Shown: positions 12,058 to 22,199 of the stretch, one piece after another
Position numbering within the stretch: position 1 is the stretch's first letter
Layout: each line of letters opens with the position of its first letter
Assembly (NCBI GenBank): GCA_030248065.1
Contig: JASAMV010004253.1
Location: 32,938-96,937 of the forward strand
Length of the DNA stretch: 64,000 nucleotides
Direction of reading: 5' to 3'
From: Rhynchonema sp. JSB1_4
Taxonomy: Eukaryota > Nematoda > Chromadorea > Monhysterida > Xyalidae
Notes under the pieces: generated by a model
The model's database searches: none
Seen by the model: only the letters and a program-made list of their open reading frames with translations
What the model was told of the DNA's origin: nothing
Made by a program: the position numbers and the translations under genes

Positions 12058-15000
12058 CTATTTGGTGACCTGATGCATGGCGTGCGCCAGATACGCGACA
12101 TTCTGCGACGACACGCCAGCCACCGAAATACGGCCGTCCTTGGTCAAGTAGATCGAGAAGTCCTTGGTCAATCGTTCGCTCTGTAACAATGGCACTTGGG
12201 AAGGACATGTTTCAACAAAAGAAGTATATGAAAAGGTGATATCCGCCTACTCACCTGTTCAGGCGTCATTCCAGTGAAGCAGAACATTCCAATTTGATCG
12301 ACGATATGCTGCCAGTTCTTGGTCGAGCCCTCCTTCTTCAACAAGCTTTGCAGCTGCGTACGCATCGAGATGATGCGGTCGGCCATCGTTTTCACGTCGA
12401 CCAGCCTAGAGCAACACGTTAAATGCGGCTAATTGTTTGGTAGTTGACGCAGATCGTAGACGCAATGGCCAGACCACAGCAGCCCTGAGTGAGCGCATCG
12501 ACGAGCCAATAAGCCGGTAAATGTATTCATGGGGCGGTATGGACTTTGCTCGCATCAGGGACGGACGGGGTTGACTTTGACTTGACATCAGAATGTTCTT
12601 GCACATTACACCCCCTTGTGAATATGCAGATACACATAGCCAGCTGACTGAGGTGTCACGGATGGATGTATGTATACAAAACATTTCAATGCCAAGCCCA
12701 CCCCCACGTTTGCATCATCTTGCTGTGCATTCATTCTTGAGCAAGAAAAGCGACAACAAAGCGAAAAATCGATCAACCCAATCTCCGACCATTGTTTGCG
12801 CAATTCGGGCGTCGACATAATCAAATGCGCAATACGCGCGCCATAAATGGGCGGATTGGAGATCATTGGGCGGATTAGGATCTTCACTTGCGACATGCAA
12901 CGCGCGGCCTCGTCCGCGTCGGTACATACGATCGACAGGGCGCCACAACGCTCACCTGTGAATTGGGGACGACGGCAGTGAATGGTTAGGCACAGGCTTA
13001 CGGTTAGGCTTAAAGCGGCCCGCCGCTATTCTTTTTTTCTCTTCCCCCCTTTTTTTTTCTCACTTATATCGTTTGCCGCCACCAACATCAACATTATTTT
13101 TTTCCACCCTCCCCCCCACTACCCCCACCACCCGCACACCCCCCCCGCCTTTCGATAAACGTCCGATATTGACGCACATTTGCACATGATGATCAGGAAT
13201 GACAAGAAAAATACAAAATAACTGGGGCGTAAATAGGCGGCGGTACAGCCCGATAGAACATTAGGTCTTTTGAAATAACAAATTATCAGTTACCAACGCC
13301 CGCAACAAAACAAACCACCACACAACAAACCCCCCAACCCCAAAAAAAACCAAAAACAAAAAAAAAGGCCGCTTAATCTTTAACCAGTGAAGGGGACTGA
13401 GCGGTACAGGTGAAGCTCGTCACCAATCGTGCCTGCGGTTATGCAAAGGCTTACAGTTAGGCTTAATCTGAGCCTCAGTCTTAGAGTAGGCACACGCGAA
13501 GCCGAAACCTAAACCATCATTGGGGACGAGCCTTACTAGCACCGGTTGAGCTGTCATATACTGTACCATCGTCTGTATCCACTTCATTCAAGTTTTCATG
13601 ATAAAGGTGATTTCTCTATTTTTTTGTGATTTGGCATAAGAAAGCGACTTCACGAAGATCGAAACGTCTAGTCGTAACCGCTATTATTAACAGAAATAAC
13701 GAAACATTTAGAACTGCGATGCAAACGCGGCCAGATGCAAAACAGCACTACCGAACCAAGCAGACATTAGGTGGAATTTTCGAAACGGTGTAAGGGTCAG
13801 TTGGGCGTAAAGGTCGGTGTAAAGTTCGGTCGGCGTAGCTCGGTGTAAACGTGAAACATTGCCTGTTATTAACGTGGAATGTTTCAAGTTTACACCGAGG
13901 TCTATCACACTGAGCTGTCGACCGAGCTTTCCACCGACCTTTACACCCAACTGACCTTTACACCGTTTCGAAAATATCACCCATTGAGTGATCCCCAATA
14001 AACAGACCATATAGACCCATGTTCTTAGCGAACGATTGTGTGACGATCACATTATGCCCCTCATCGATAAAATGTCTGAGGGCAAACGCATCGCGGTCGA
14101 TGTCGCCCGATGCGAAGCCTTGATAGGCCATGTCGAAAAACGGCAGCAGCTGGCGTTTCTGCAACAATTGAAATAAAATGTCGACGATATTGTTCAGCGA
14201 GATCAAACTTGGTGATCGGTCCCGTTTCCGGTCCAGAACCGCGTGCGTCACGACCACGAGAGATTATTTGTGTCAAGAATATATCAAAAATTTACCGATG
14301 CTAGTAGTTTCGGCCAATGTAAGCCCTAAGGCGTGTTCACAGACATCAAATCAACAACTTTTAGGTTGGTCGGTCGCTCAACCTTATTCGCTCGAAATAC
14401 TGTATACTCACGTGGCCAAGGCAAGACCGGAGCCGCCCGACAGCCAAGTTTGATTTCGCACATTTACACGTGTACAAAAAATAAACACACAGGAACTGCT
14501 TTGGAATACATAATCCAACCTTGCACAACTGCGAAATCTCCTTCCACTGTCCCGGTTTCGGATCGACACCGGTCGGATTGTGCGCGCACGCATGCAACAG
14601 AATAACGGATTTCTCGGGAATTTTCTGCAAAAAATCTATGGTCAAGTCAGGTTTAGGCAGCCAGAAATAAATCAGACGATAGGTGTCCCCCTGAAGACTC
14701 CCGAAACCAACACTGATGGCATCAAATGCGCCTTTTTCGTTGAAGCCACACGTACTCTTGTCATAATAAGCGTAATGTTTCATCGGCATGTTGCAGTGAC
14801 TGAAAGGGGTTCATTGTGTTGCGGAGTTAACCATGATTATGTTGAAAAAAGATGGTGGTGTACCCAAAAATCGGAATATGATTGCCCCAGGTCGGTGCAG
14901 GCGCCCAGACTTCGCGTGGTCCTTTGTGATATTTCGACTGGAACAAAGAGGTAGACAAAAATGGACATTGATGATAAAATATGCTCAAAACAACACTTAC

Positions 15001-16240
15001 CAAAAATGCAGCGCCAACGCGCAGGGCACCGGTGCCGGACACACTTTGAACGGTGACACTCTGAAGCAAATTTTTTTAACTTCGAACCGAGACTAAAGAC
15101 AATCCAGGTAGATCCAGGGTTTTTATTTCAAAATCGGCTAGTAGCAATTGCTACTAAAACGGCAATTTTTAGCAGCAAATTTTTGAAGGCTATTTTTTTC
15201 AGTGTTTTTCTTGTTTTTGAGTCCCAATCAGACGATAACACCGAGTGCAAGACGGACTACAGCAAAGGGCGCGAAGCGCGCAATTTTTTGGCTTTGGTCT
15301 GGCCACTCATGATTCCGTGAATGTGAGGTTCGTAAGATGCACGGCAAGGTTGACGAACGAAAGCAAATCGCTTCAGTTTTGTCTTTGTTTTATCTGTGAT
15401 CATGAAGCAAATCTTCGAGCAGCACTTTTTGCTCGAGAATTTAGCTGGATATCTCTCGTTTCTCATGATCAGAGCCATTCCTGTTTCAAAAGCCAAAGAC
15501 CCAAATGATCAGTAAACACGAAAGCCAGTGAGTGAAGTGCTCAACAGTTACTTGGTGGCCCACCAGCTCACAACTTATGACCATCACAATAAATCAAGAA
15601 CGCGCGAAGCGCAATTTTTTTTGTAGTTTCGGGGCTAAAACGCTTAAGAAAGTAAAGTTCGGATACCCTAGATATACTGTATGACATATTTTTTTGCAAC
15701 TAAACCCTAGATCAGATCACAAACAGACCCTTTTATCCTTGAGCACAGCTGAACCATCGCCAAACGCCAATTTGGCAGCTTCGGAAGTAAATTCGGGTAG
15801 TCCGGCAATACCAGCGTATTCGTGATTGAGATGGCTGGTCAGCAGTTTCTCTTCCGCCTGTATTTTCAAGGAAAAACGACTTTTGTTGAGTCAGCATTAA
15901 AAATTACAAAAAAAGCCTACAGTAGGTACCTTCCGTACACTCGGCAACACCCACGGTTTTCCTGCGTCGTCTCGATACGCGCCGACACCGAGATTAATCT
16001 TCTTGGGGTTGTTGTCGCGTTTGTATGCCTCGGTCACTCCCAGGATGGCATCAGGCGGACCCATCTCGACATGACCGAACCAGCTCCTGAACACAAGTGT
16101 TTGTACCAGGTAGGACCACAGCTCCAACAACTGCAGAATTCATAAAACAAATTAAATTAAACACAATGTTGTTCCACTCACGCATATCGAACGTTGCATA
16201 GAACGGACTTGACCAAGCCGCGGGCAGTCGGACTCAACAT
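12058..16240 (-). CDS. GOT2: Mitochondrial aspartate aminotransferase
   Basis: Eleven exons (coding order): 16182-16240, 15930-16086, 15729-15857, 15001-15060, 14864-14937, 14712-14799, 14520-14624, 14008-14158, 12790-12955, 12255-12405, 12058-12180; 1263 nt, 420 residues, against about 430 for vertebrate GOT2. The first exon encodes a basic, Ser/Leu-rich presequence ([12 protein letters not shown]), so the enzyme is mitochondrial. Family motifs seen: [63 protein letters not shown], the PLP-lysine segment [12 protein letters not shown], and [12 protein letters not shown]. It interconverts aspartate plus 2-oxoglutarate with oxaloacetate plus glutamate and serves the malate-aspartate shuttle. 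All splice phases agree. One large intron (12956-14007) carries low-complexity sequence and a hairpin repeat. Confidence 0.97.
13775..13976. repeat. Hairpin (foldback) repeat in aminotransferase intron
   Basis: Left arm begins ATTTTCGAAACGGTGTAA and continues GGTCAGTTGGGCGTAAAGG; the right arm is the imperfect reverse complement ending TTACACCGTTTCGAAAAT. Arms are about 90 bases. It is non-coding. Confidence 0.8.
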
Positions 16241-16912
16241 GGCGGATTTCAGAACCTGGATGACGCGACAAAGAAAGTTGTGGTAGGTGGGCCAGAAAGT
16301 TTGCACTTCCAAATGCTTGAATCGCGTTAGTTTGCGATTATTGCACCTTGTCCAACAGAAAATGGCTGCGTTGATCCTGCAAAATGAAGCGAAAAATACT
16401 AGAGAAAGCGACAAAGAAAACTGATAGCTTGTTTTGAGCGGCAGCGTGACACCTCAATTAAAGCAGACAAGCATCGTTTTAGATACGCTTGCGTTTGTGA
16501 GCACAACAAGCGCAGTTGAAAACTGAAAAACACACAGAACAAAGCCAGGTTAATTTGACTTGATTATCATTTTATCAAACTTCTGGTAATCATACAACAT
16601 GCACAAAAAACAGTAATCCAAATCAGAACAGGCCATGGTCAGCCGAATAATTGCAAGGTTGCGTCACATATTTAAAATTCGAATTGAGAAGGAAAAATGA
16701 AAAAATGACAAAAATAATAGCCAAGGACAGGACAAAGCTCTAATGCACGATAATTCAACGAAATGGAATTGGAACTGATTAAAATAGGCATAGAGACCGT
16801 GGCAGTGCATAAATCGCGAGATTACAATGGCGTCAACGGACCCGCATTCGACAGTTTACAGTTTACAGTTTACCATTCATAAATCTCTCATTTCGACGTA
16901 CCCATGCCCGAT
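16241..16912. other. Intergenic region, aminotransferase promoter side
   Basis: Lies 5' of the aminotransferase start and 3' of the membrane-protein gene. A triplicated GTTTACA-like word occurs at about 16853-16874. I see no other gene or recognisable element. Confidence 0.55.
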
Positions 16913-18303
16913 TCACGTCACGCGTTTATTGCTGAGCAACGCATCCTGATGTATGACCGTGTGTTTGGCAACGAATCCCAACAGAATCACTTGCAACACC
17001 AGCACAGCAAGACAACAGCAGACGACGGCAATCGCGTAGAACATGCCGTGCTGTTGGAAGACGTAGAAGAATATGAGCAACAGACTCATGCACTGCAGTG
17101 ACGTCACCACTCGCACGTGTGTCTGGCTGAATATGGCCATAATGCCGGGCAATGCGAATGTAAGAATGATCGCTATGGTGCCCTGGAAGAGACGACGTTG
17201 TTTGAGGTGTTCCATTTCGTCGGCCATGTAGTCCAATTGGCCCAATACCACCGACACCGATCGGACTAGAGCGTCGACGCCCGTGTCACCGTACGAAGAC
17301 GCCTCGATTGGGTCGGATCGCGATTGTTCGCACAGCGCCGACATCGACTGCAAATAAAGTGCACAAACGTATCAAATCAAAATTAACATGTGGTGTAATA
17401 TTGATCATCACATCGCTTTTGTGCACGGTTTTGCTCGAAATAAGACGAGAATTTCGGGCTTTCAGGCGCCAAGCAGGCGTTCTGGCAACTGACTTTAGCT
17501 TATGGACAGCATTAGTACTGAACATGCCTAAATTTCAGCCGAAAATGCCAGGCCTCATATTGAAACGTGCCATGGCATGAGTATAGGCAAACCAGCCGTG
17601 CTTTGCAGACCTAGACCATACCGTATCACCCTGAATTCCTACACACTTGAAATGTTTCGGGTTACTGTAGCCACGTCTCGCGCGGAGCCGATAAGCAACA
17701 CACACACAAACGCGAGCTAAATGTTTCATGATCTTGGCTCTTTCACACGCAAGGCACGCGCGACGTGGCTACAGTATCCCGAAACATTTCAAGTGTGTAA
17801 GAATTCAGGGTGATACGGTATGGTCTAGGTCTGCAAAGCACGGCTGGTTTGCCTATAAACCAGCACCGTTGTCTACAGCAAATGTATCCGCACACCTGAA
17901 GTTTCTTGCTCGCATCGCACTTTCTGTCCGTCGTCTTACCATCGCCGGTGTGACTGGCAGCAGCCGAAGCCAGCAACCTGCGAATGGTCTCAACGAGCAC
18001 GAACGCGACCGTCGCCCGATTACAGGCGACCTTATCAGCGTCGGATTCGCACACGCTCAAATCGGCGACCACGTTCGCGACACATGACGTCATCCATTCG
18101 CAATCGACATTGCTGTTCGTTGACGATGGATTGCTGCATCGATCGAACAATTTGTCCATCAGTTGTTGTTGCGATTCGTTCGGCGCGCATGCGTCGGGCA
18201 TTTCGCCAACGTCGCCGCCGATCAGACTGGCGGATGATGAGTTGACGAAAATGATGATCGCCGCCAACCAGCAGATTATGGACGGTCGTCGAGCGCAAGG
18301 CAT
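16913..18303 (-). CDS. Unidentified membrane protein: signal peptide, Cys-rich ectodomain, three TM segments
   Basis: Two exons, 17896-18303 and 16913-17347, joined in phase 0; 280 residues. I start at 18303 because the Met there directly precedes a good signal peptide (basic PCARR, then ICWLAAIIIFV); an upstream in-frame Met at 18342 would add 13 residues. Then comes a luminal or extracellular part with about eight Cys (DRCS, DCEWMTSC, SVCE, VACNR, KCD, ALCEQ) and a helical stretch. Three hydrophobic segments follow (IAIILTFALPGIMAIF; LQCMSLLLIFFYVF; AIAVVCCCLAVLVLQVILL) and a short polar tail. I do not recognise the family. The order resembles Kar5/GEX1 nuclear-fusion proteins only in outline, and I see no family motif. 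The intron holds a 270-bp hairpin repeat. Confidence 0.65.
17583..17856. repeat. Inverted-repeat MITE in membrane-protein intron
   Basis: Arms of about 95 bases: left starts ATAGGCAAACCAGCCGTGC, right ends with GCACGGCTGGTTTGCCTAT. They differ by only a few bases and are separated by a spacer of about 75 bases. Non-coding. Confidence 0.85.
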
Positions 18304-18931
18304 GGTCTTTATCGTGCATATGTAGCTCGGTACGTCGGTCACGCCCTTTAACTCTCGCCCTCTCTCTCGGTTGTATCAATTGCTGCTGGAGTGAAGAAAG
18401 AATACGACAGTGTCGATACGATCAAAAAGCAGGGCCCGATCCACAGAAGCCTGGTCTGAACCTCAGAAATTATATACATTTGGCAGGACTTATGGACTTG
18501 CCGGCCCGGCCCGGCCGAATTGCTCAAATATCAAGCCAAAAATTCAAGACAATTGACCAAAAATCAACTTTTGGGTCATTTTGGGGGGTTTCACTTTATG
18601 GGGGGGTCAATTATTGGGGGGGTTATATTTTTCATTTGGCCCCCCGACCCCGACGAAAAAAATCATTGTTAATAATGCCCTTAAAAATGGCTTGTTTTCG
18701 GTATTTTCTAACTTCAATAGCGGCAATTATGCTTAAAAAGCTGTATTCTGTTGTGTACGCAAGCTTAAACAACGTTTGACACAACAATACAGCCCTACCA
18801 TACCACTAATCTGTGGTACGGTGAAGGTTGGGGGTGGGGTTCTATTAATGGGGGGGTCAATTAATGGGGGGGTTCTATTTTTGATTTCGAGCCCGTTAAG
18901 GGGGGTTCAATTAATGGGGGGTCAATTAATG

Positions 18932-19381
18932 CAGTGTTGGAGGTACTCTGGAGGGGGATACCTACTGTACCGCGCTCGGAGAGGGGGATACCTACTGTCC
19001 CAGAGCCGATGGCCTGGGGGGGTTATGTACCCAGGGGGGGGGTTTGGGGGGGTTAGGTTTTTGGGTGAAAATTTTTTATGTGTTTATTATGTGTGGAATC
19101 GTGTGAAAACGTAGTATTTGCGCGCGTAGCGCGCGAATTTGGGGTAATTTGTTGAGGTAAAAACCACTGATTTTACACTAATTTTGGCCATTTTGGTCAA
19201 AAATTGGCACTTTTGAGGCAAAATCGGGGGGATACCTACTGTACCAGGGTGAAAATCGGGGGGGGGGATACCTACTGTACCATGCCAAACATCGGGGGGG
19301 ATACCTACTGTACCAGGCGAGGGGGGATACCTACTGTACTGGGGGGGCTACCCCCCAAACCCCCCCCCACCTCCAACACTG
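18932..19381. mobile_element. hAT-type MITE with CAGTGTTGGAGG termini and 8-bp target duplication
   Basis: Begins CAGTGTTGGAGGTACTCTGG and ends CACCTCCAACACTG. The flanking 8-mers are identical (AATTAATG at 18924-18931 and 19382-19389). An 8-bp duplication with CA...TG ends is the hAT pattern. The interior repeats GGGGATACCTACTGTACC about six times. A reverse-oriented partial copy lies at 20029-20218. Confidence 0.85.
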
Positions 19382-19758
19382 AATTAATGGGTGGGGGGGT
19401 TTATTTCCGACAATACGGTACGTCATCATATACTCAACCACAAACGTTGTACATAAGGTGTCTTATACAAGAACTTGACTTTACGACCCCCAAAGCGGGG
19501 AATTCCAAGTTGGGGGGGCTGTATTTTTGGGGGGGCTCTATTTTTTCACTGACCCCTTTTAGGGGGGGGGCTGTATTTTTTTTGGGGGGGGCTCTATTTT
19601 TGGGGGGCTCTATTTTAGGGAATACGGTAACCGCCGCACGGAAAAAGGGGTAGGTACACTAACCGCCGCGCCGGACCAGGAACTACACTGCCTTCTCCTC
19701 AGGGGGGGAATCCCCCCCATCCCCCCAGCCACTGCACCAGCCGCTACGCGCGCAAATA

Positions 19759-20028
19759 TTGGTCGCACAATGACTATATAAGAATCCATCCAAAAATTTT
19801 CCTGAATGGTAAGGCACGTCTCGCTGCAGATCACAAGCGGTCTATTTATATTTTTTCCGAAACATTTCTGCCGATATCACGCTCACTGTGTTCAAGCAGC
19901 TTCATTGTAATATCGCCAGAAATGTTTTGGAAAAAATATAAATATAACGCTTGTGATCTGCAGCGAGACGTGCCTTACCATTCAGGAAAATTTTTGGATG
20001 GATTCTTATATAGTCATTGTGCAACCAA
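19759..20028. mobile_element. Mariner-like MITE (TTGGTCGCAC termini), copy 2
   Basis: Flanked by TA on both sides. The left end is TTGGTCGCACAATGAC, the right end GTCATTGTGCAACCAA, and the arms extend over 100 bases. It interrupts the reverse copy of the CAGTGTTGGAGG element: the uninterrupted wording CAAATACTACG can be read in the 18932-19381 copy, which shows that TA was duplicated. Confidence 0.88.
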
Positions 20029-20218
20029 TACTACATTTTCACACGATTCCACACATAATAAACACATTAAAAATTTTCACCCCAAAACATAACCCCCCCC
20101 CAAACCCCCCCCCTATTTACATAACCCCCCCCAGGCCATCGGTTCTGGTACAGTAGGTATCCCCCCTCTCCGAGCGCGGTACAGTAGGTATCCCCCCCTC
20201 CAGAGTACCTCCAACACT
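20029..20218. repeat. Reverse-oriented, truncated copy of the CAGTGTTGGAGG element
   Basis: Reverse complement of about 18932-19115, including the two GATACCTACTG units and the CCTCCAACACTG terminus. Its other end continues left of the MITE (GCTACGCGCGCAAA, about 19742-19758) and then stops without a matching terminus. Confidence 0.75.
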
Positions 20219-20239
20219 GCACTACACTGCACTACTGTA

Positions 20240-20830
20240 TTGTATAGGGGATGTTACTTAGGGGGGGGGGCTCTAGCTCTATTCCGGCTCCGGGGGGTCT
20301 ATACCGTAAAAACCTAAATAGAAGGGGGGGCTCTATTAACTCACTGACCCCATTTTGGGGGGGCTCTATTATGGGGGGGCTCTATTCCGGGGGGGCCTCT
20401 ATTAATTCACTGACCCGAAGCTGAAAAATTGTTCTCAGAAATACCCCCCAAAACCCCTAAAAAGGGGTTTGAAAGGATGTTTTTTCGCTTGTAATCGCAT
20501 TTATTCGTGTCTATTCGTCAATAGGAGGCGTATTATGTGCTCTGAACGAACAACAAACGTGCATAAATGTACCTGTACACCACTATCAAGCCTTAATACA
20601 CTACAGTATAGGGGATGTTACTTAGGGGGGGGCTCTATTCCGGGGGGGCCTCTATTAATTCACTGACCCCTTTTTGGGGGGCTGTATTACGGGGGGGGGG
20701 CTCTATTCCGGGGGGGGGGGCTGTATTTAGGTTTTTACGGTAATTCACTGACCCGTTTTGGGGGGCTGTATTACGGGGGGCTCTATTCCGGGGGACTGTA
20801 TTTAGGTTTTTACGGTATTCTGCAGAAAAT
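20240..20830. repeat. G-run repeat block (CTCTATT / CTGTATT units)
   Basis: Repeats of six or more G followed by CTCTATT or CTGTATT, with CACTGACCC spacers and the terminal word TACCGTAAAAACCTAAATA in both orientations. Non-coding; it shares long stretches, inverted, with 28416-29150. Confidence 0.7.
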
Positions 20831-21077
20831 TTTTGATTTTTGTCAGCTTTTTGGACTTTTTCAGTTTTCGGCCCTTGAAAATTAGCTGACCCCGTTTCCG
20901 ATCTCTGTTTCTTTTCCAATTGGATGGAAAAACCATGTGCAAAGAAATCAACGTTCAAACGTCTAAGTCCTTGCCTAAGTGCCTTGGTCCAGAATGCTAT
21001 ATCTGGCTCACATGAGCGACTGTTGCTCGAGTAATATGTTGAAAAGCATATCAATTAGTGGCGTTTTTATTGCCGTA

Positions 21078-21407
21078 TACAGTAAAGTCGGTAACAGAAG
21101 GCACGCCTTCAACTTTTCACTAGGGTGGTTCGGGTGGAGTTCCACTACAGGGGAGTGCTATTATTGGAGGGCATTATTCTTCCGCTCCCTAAAATCATGA
21201 AAAGTTTTGCAAAAATGGGACATAAAATGTGATTTTCTCAGGGTAAAGGCGTCTATCTTAGCCTTATTTTGAGAAGCGAAAATTGGGGTGGCATTCTATA
21301 TTTGCGGGGGCACTATTTTTTCACTTGGGTCTTCTAGGTGGTGTTCTATTACTTGGGGTTCCATTATTGGAGGGGCTCAATTTCCGACTTCACGGTATAT
21401 ACTCGTG
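21078..21407. repeat. Inverted-repeat element with CCGACTT(C/T)AC ends
   Basis: Left end ACAGTAAAGTCGGTAAC and right end TTTCCGACTTCACGGTATA are short inverted repeats; the interior has milder G-run units (GGTGTTCTATTACTTGG). Probably related to the neighbouring G-run family. Confidence 0.45.
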
Positions 21408-22199
21408 GACGCGTATATGGGAAAGCTGGTTGATTAATGAGCAAATTAATTGCACGCCTTTACGCGGCTGCCTCTTTTCAGCGTTTCTTTCCGTTCGGAG
21501 GAACCAAGAAACGCAACACAATGCATGTGCTCACAGTGTGGAGCCAGAGTTAAAAAATTGGCAAAGCAACGACGGCAGACTTACGATTTGGTAGTGACCT
21601 ACCGCAGCCCTGAAACATTTCGAATGCACGTCACACACACGGCTACTGTTGGTCAATATCGCAGGCTGAAGTACATTGCCTTTATGAAAGAGATGAACGG
21701 GTGAAAGCGCAATTTGGACAGTGTCCACAACAGGAGTTTCCGACAATACTTGGTTTGACATTTAAAGCCACAATCATGCAAAAGTTGTGGAGTTCTCTCA
21801 CTCTACTTTCATGATGGCTTGTGTTGCGGTATCAACACAGTTTACACTGTAGTCAGTGAAATATTTCAGCAGTCACGAGTGACGAGTGACGATAGATTTA
21901 TCACAAGCAATTGTTTCTAATTTAGCACTAGTGGTTGGGTTCATTTCGTTGCGAGATGTATTAACAAACACAGTTGTTCGCTATGTACTGTTGACAGAGT
22001 TTTGTAATTGTATCCATGAGTGTTTTTAACATCTCATTTGCGAATCAAGTGGTTTGCCCGTTTAGTTGTTCCAGTTCAATCGATTAGTTTTGTTTTACCA
22101 TTCGCAGGCACACCACGTGAACACTTCCGATTCGCGCTGAAAGGATAGTGCTAATATATATACGGGGACGAAGGAGCTGAGTGCACACTTGATCAAACC

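Larger units (their letters stand above)
18304..22199. other. Transposon-dense intergenic block with repeated G runs
   Basis: No gene exons seen. The block is built of short elements whose ends and interiors are strings of 6-10 G (or C) next to motifs such as ATACCTACTGTAC, CTCTATT and CAATTAATG. Resolved elements are listed separately (18932-19381, 19759-20028, 21078-21407). Open frames here are translations of the repeats (Gly- and Pro-rich) and are not genes. Confidence 0.7.

Noticed and set aside
18480..19653. Gly-rich open frames of 99-149 codons
   Set aside because: Read-through of G-run repeats, with the same peptide words recurring from repeat copies.
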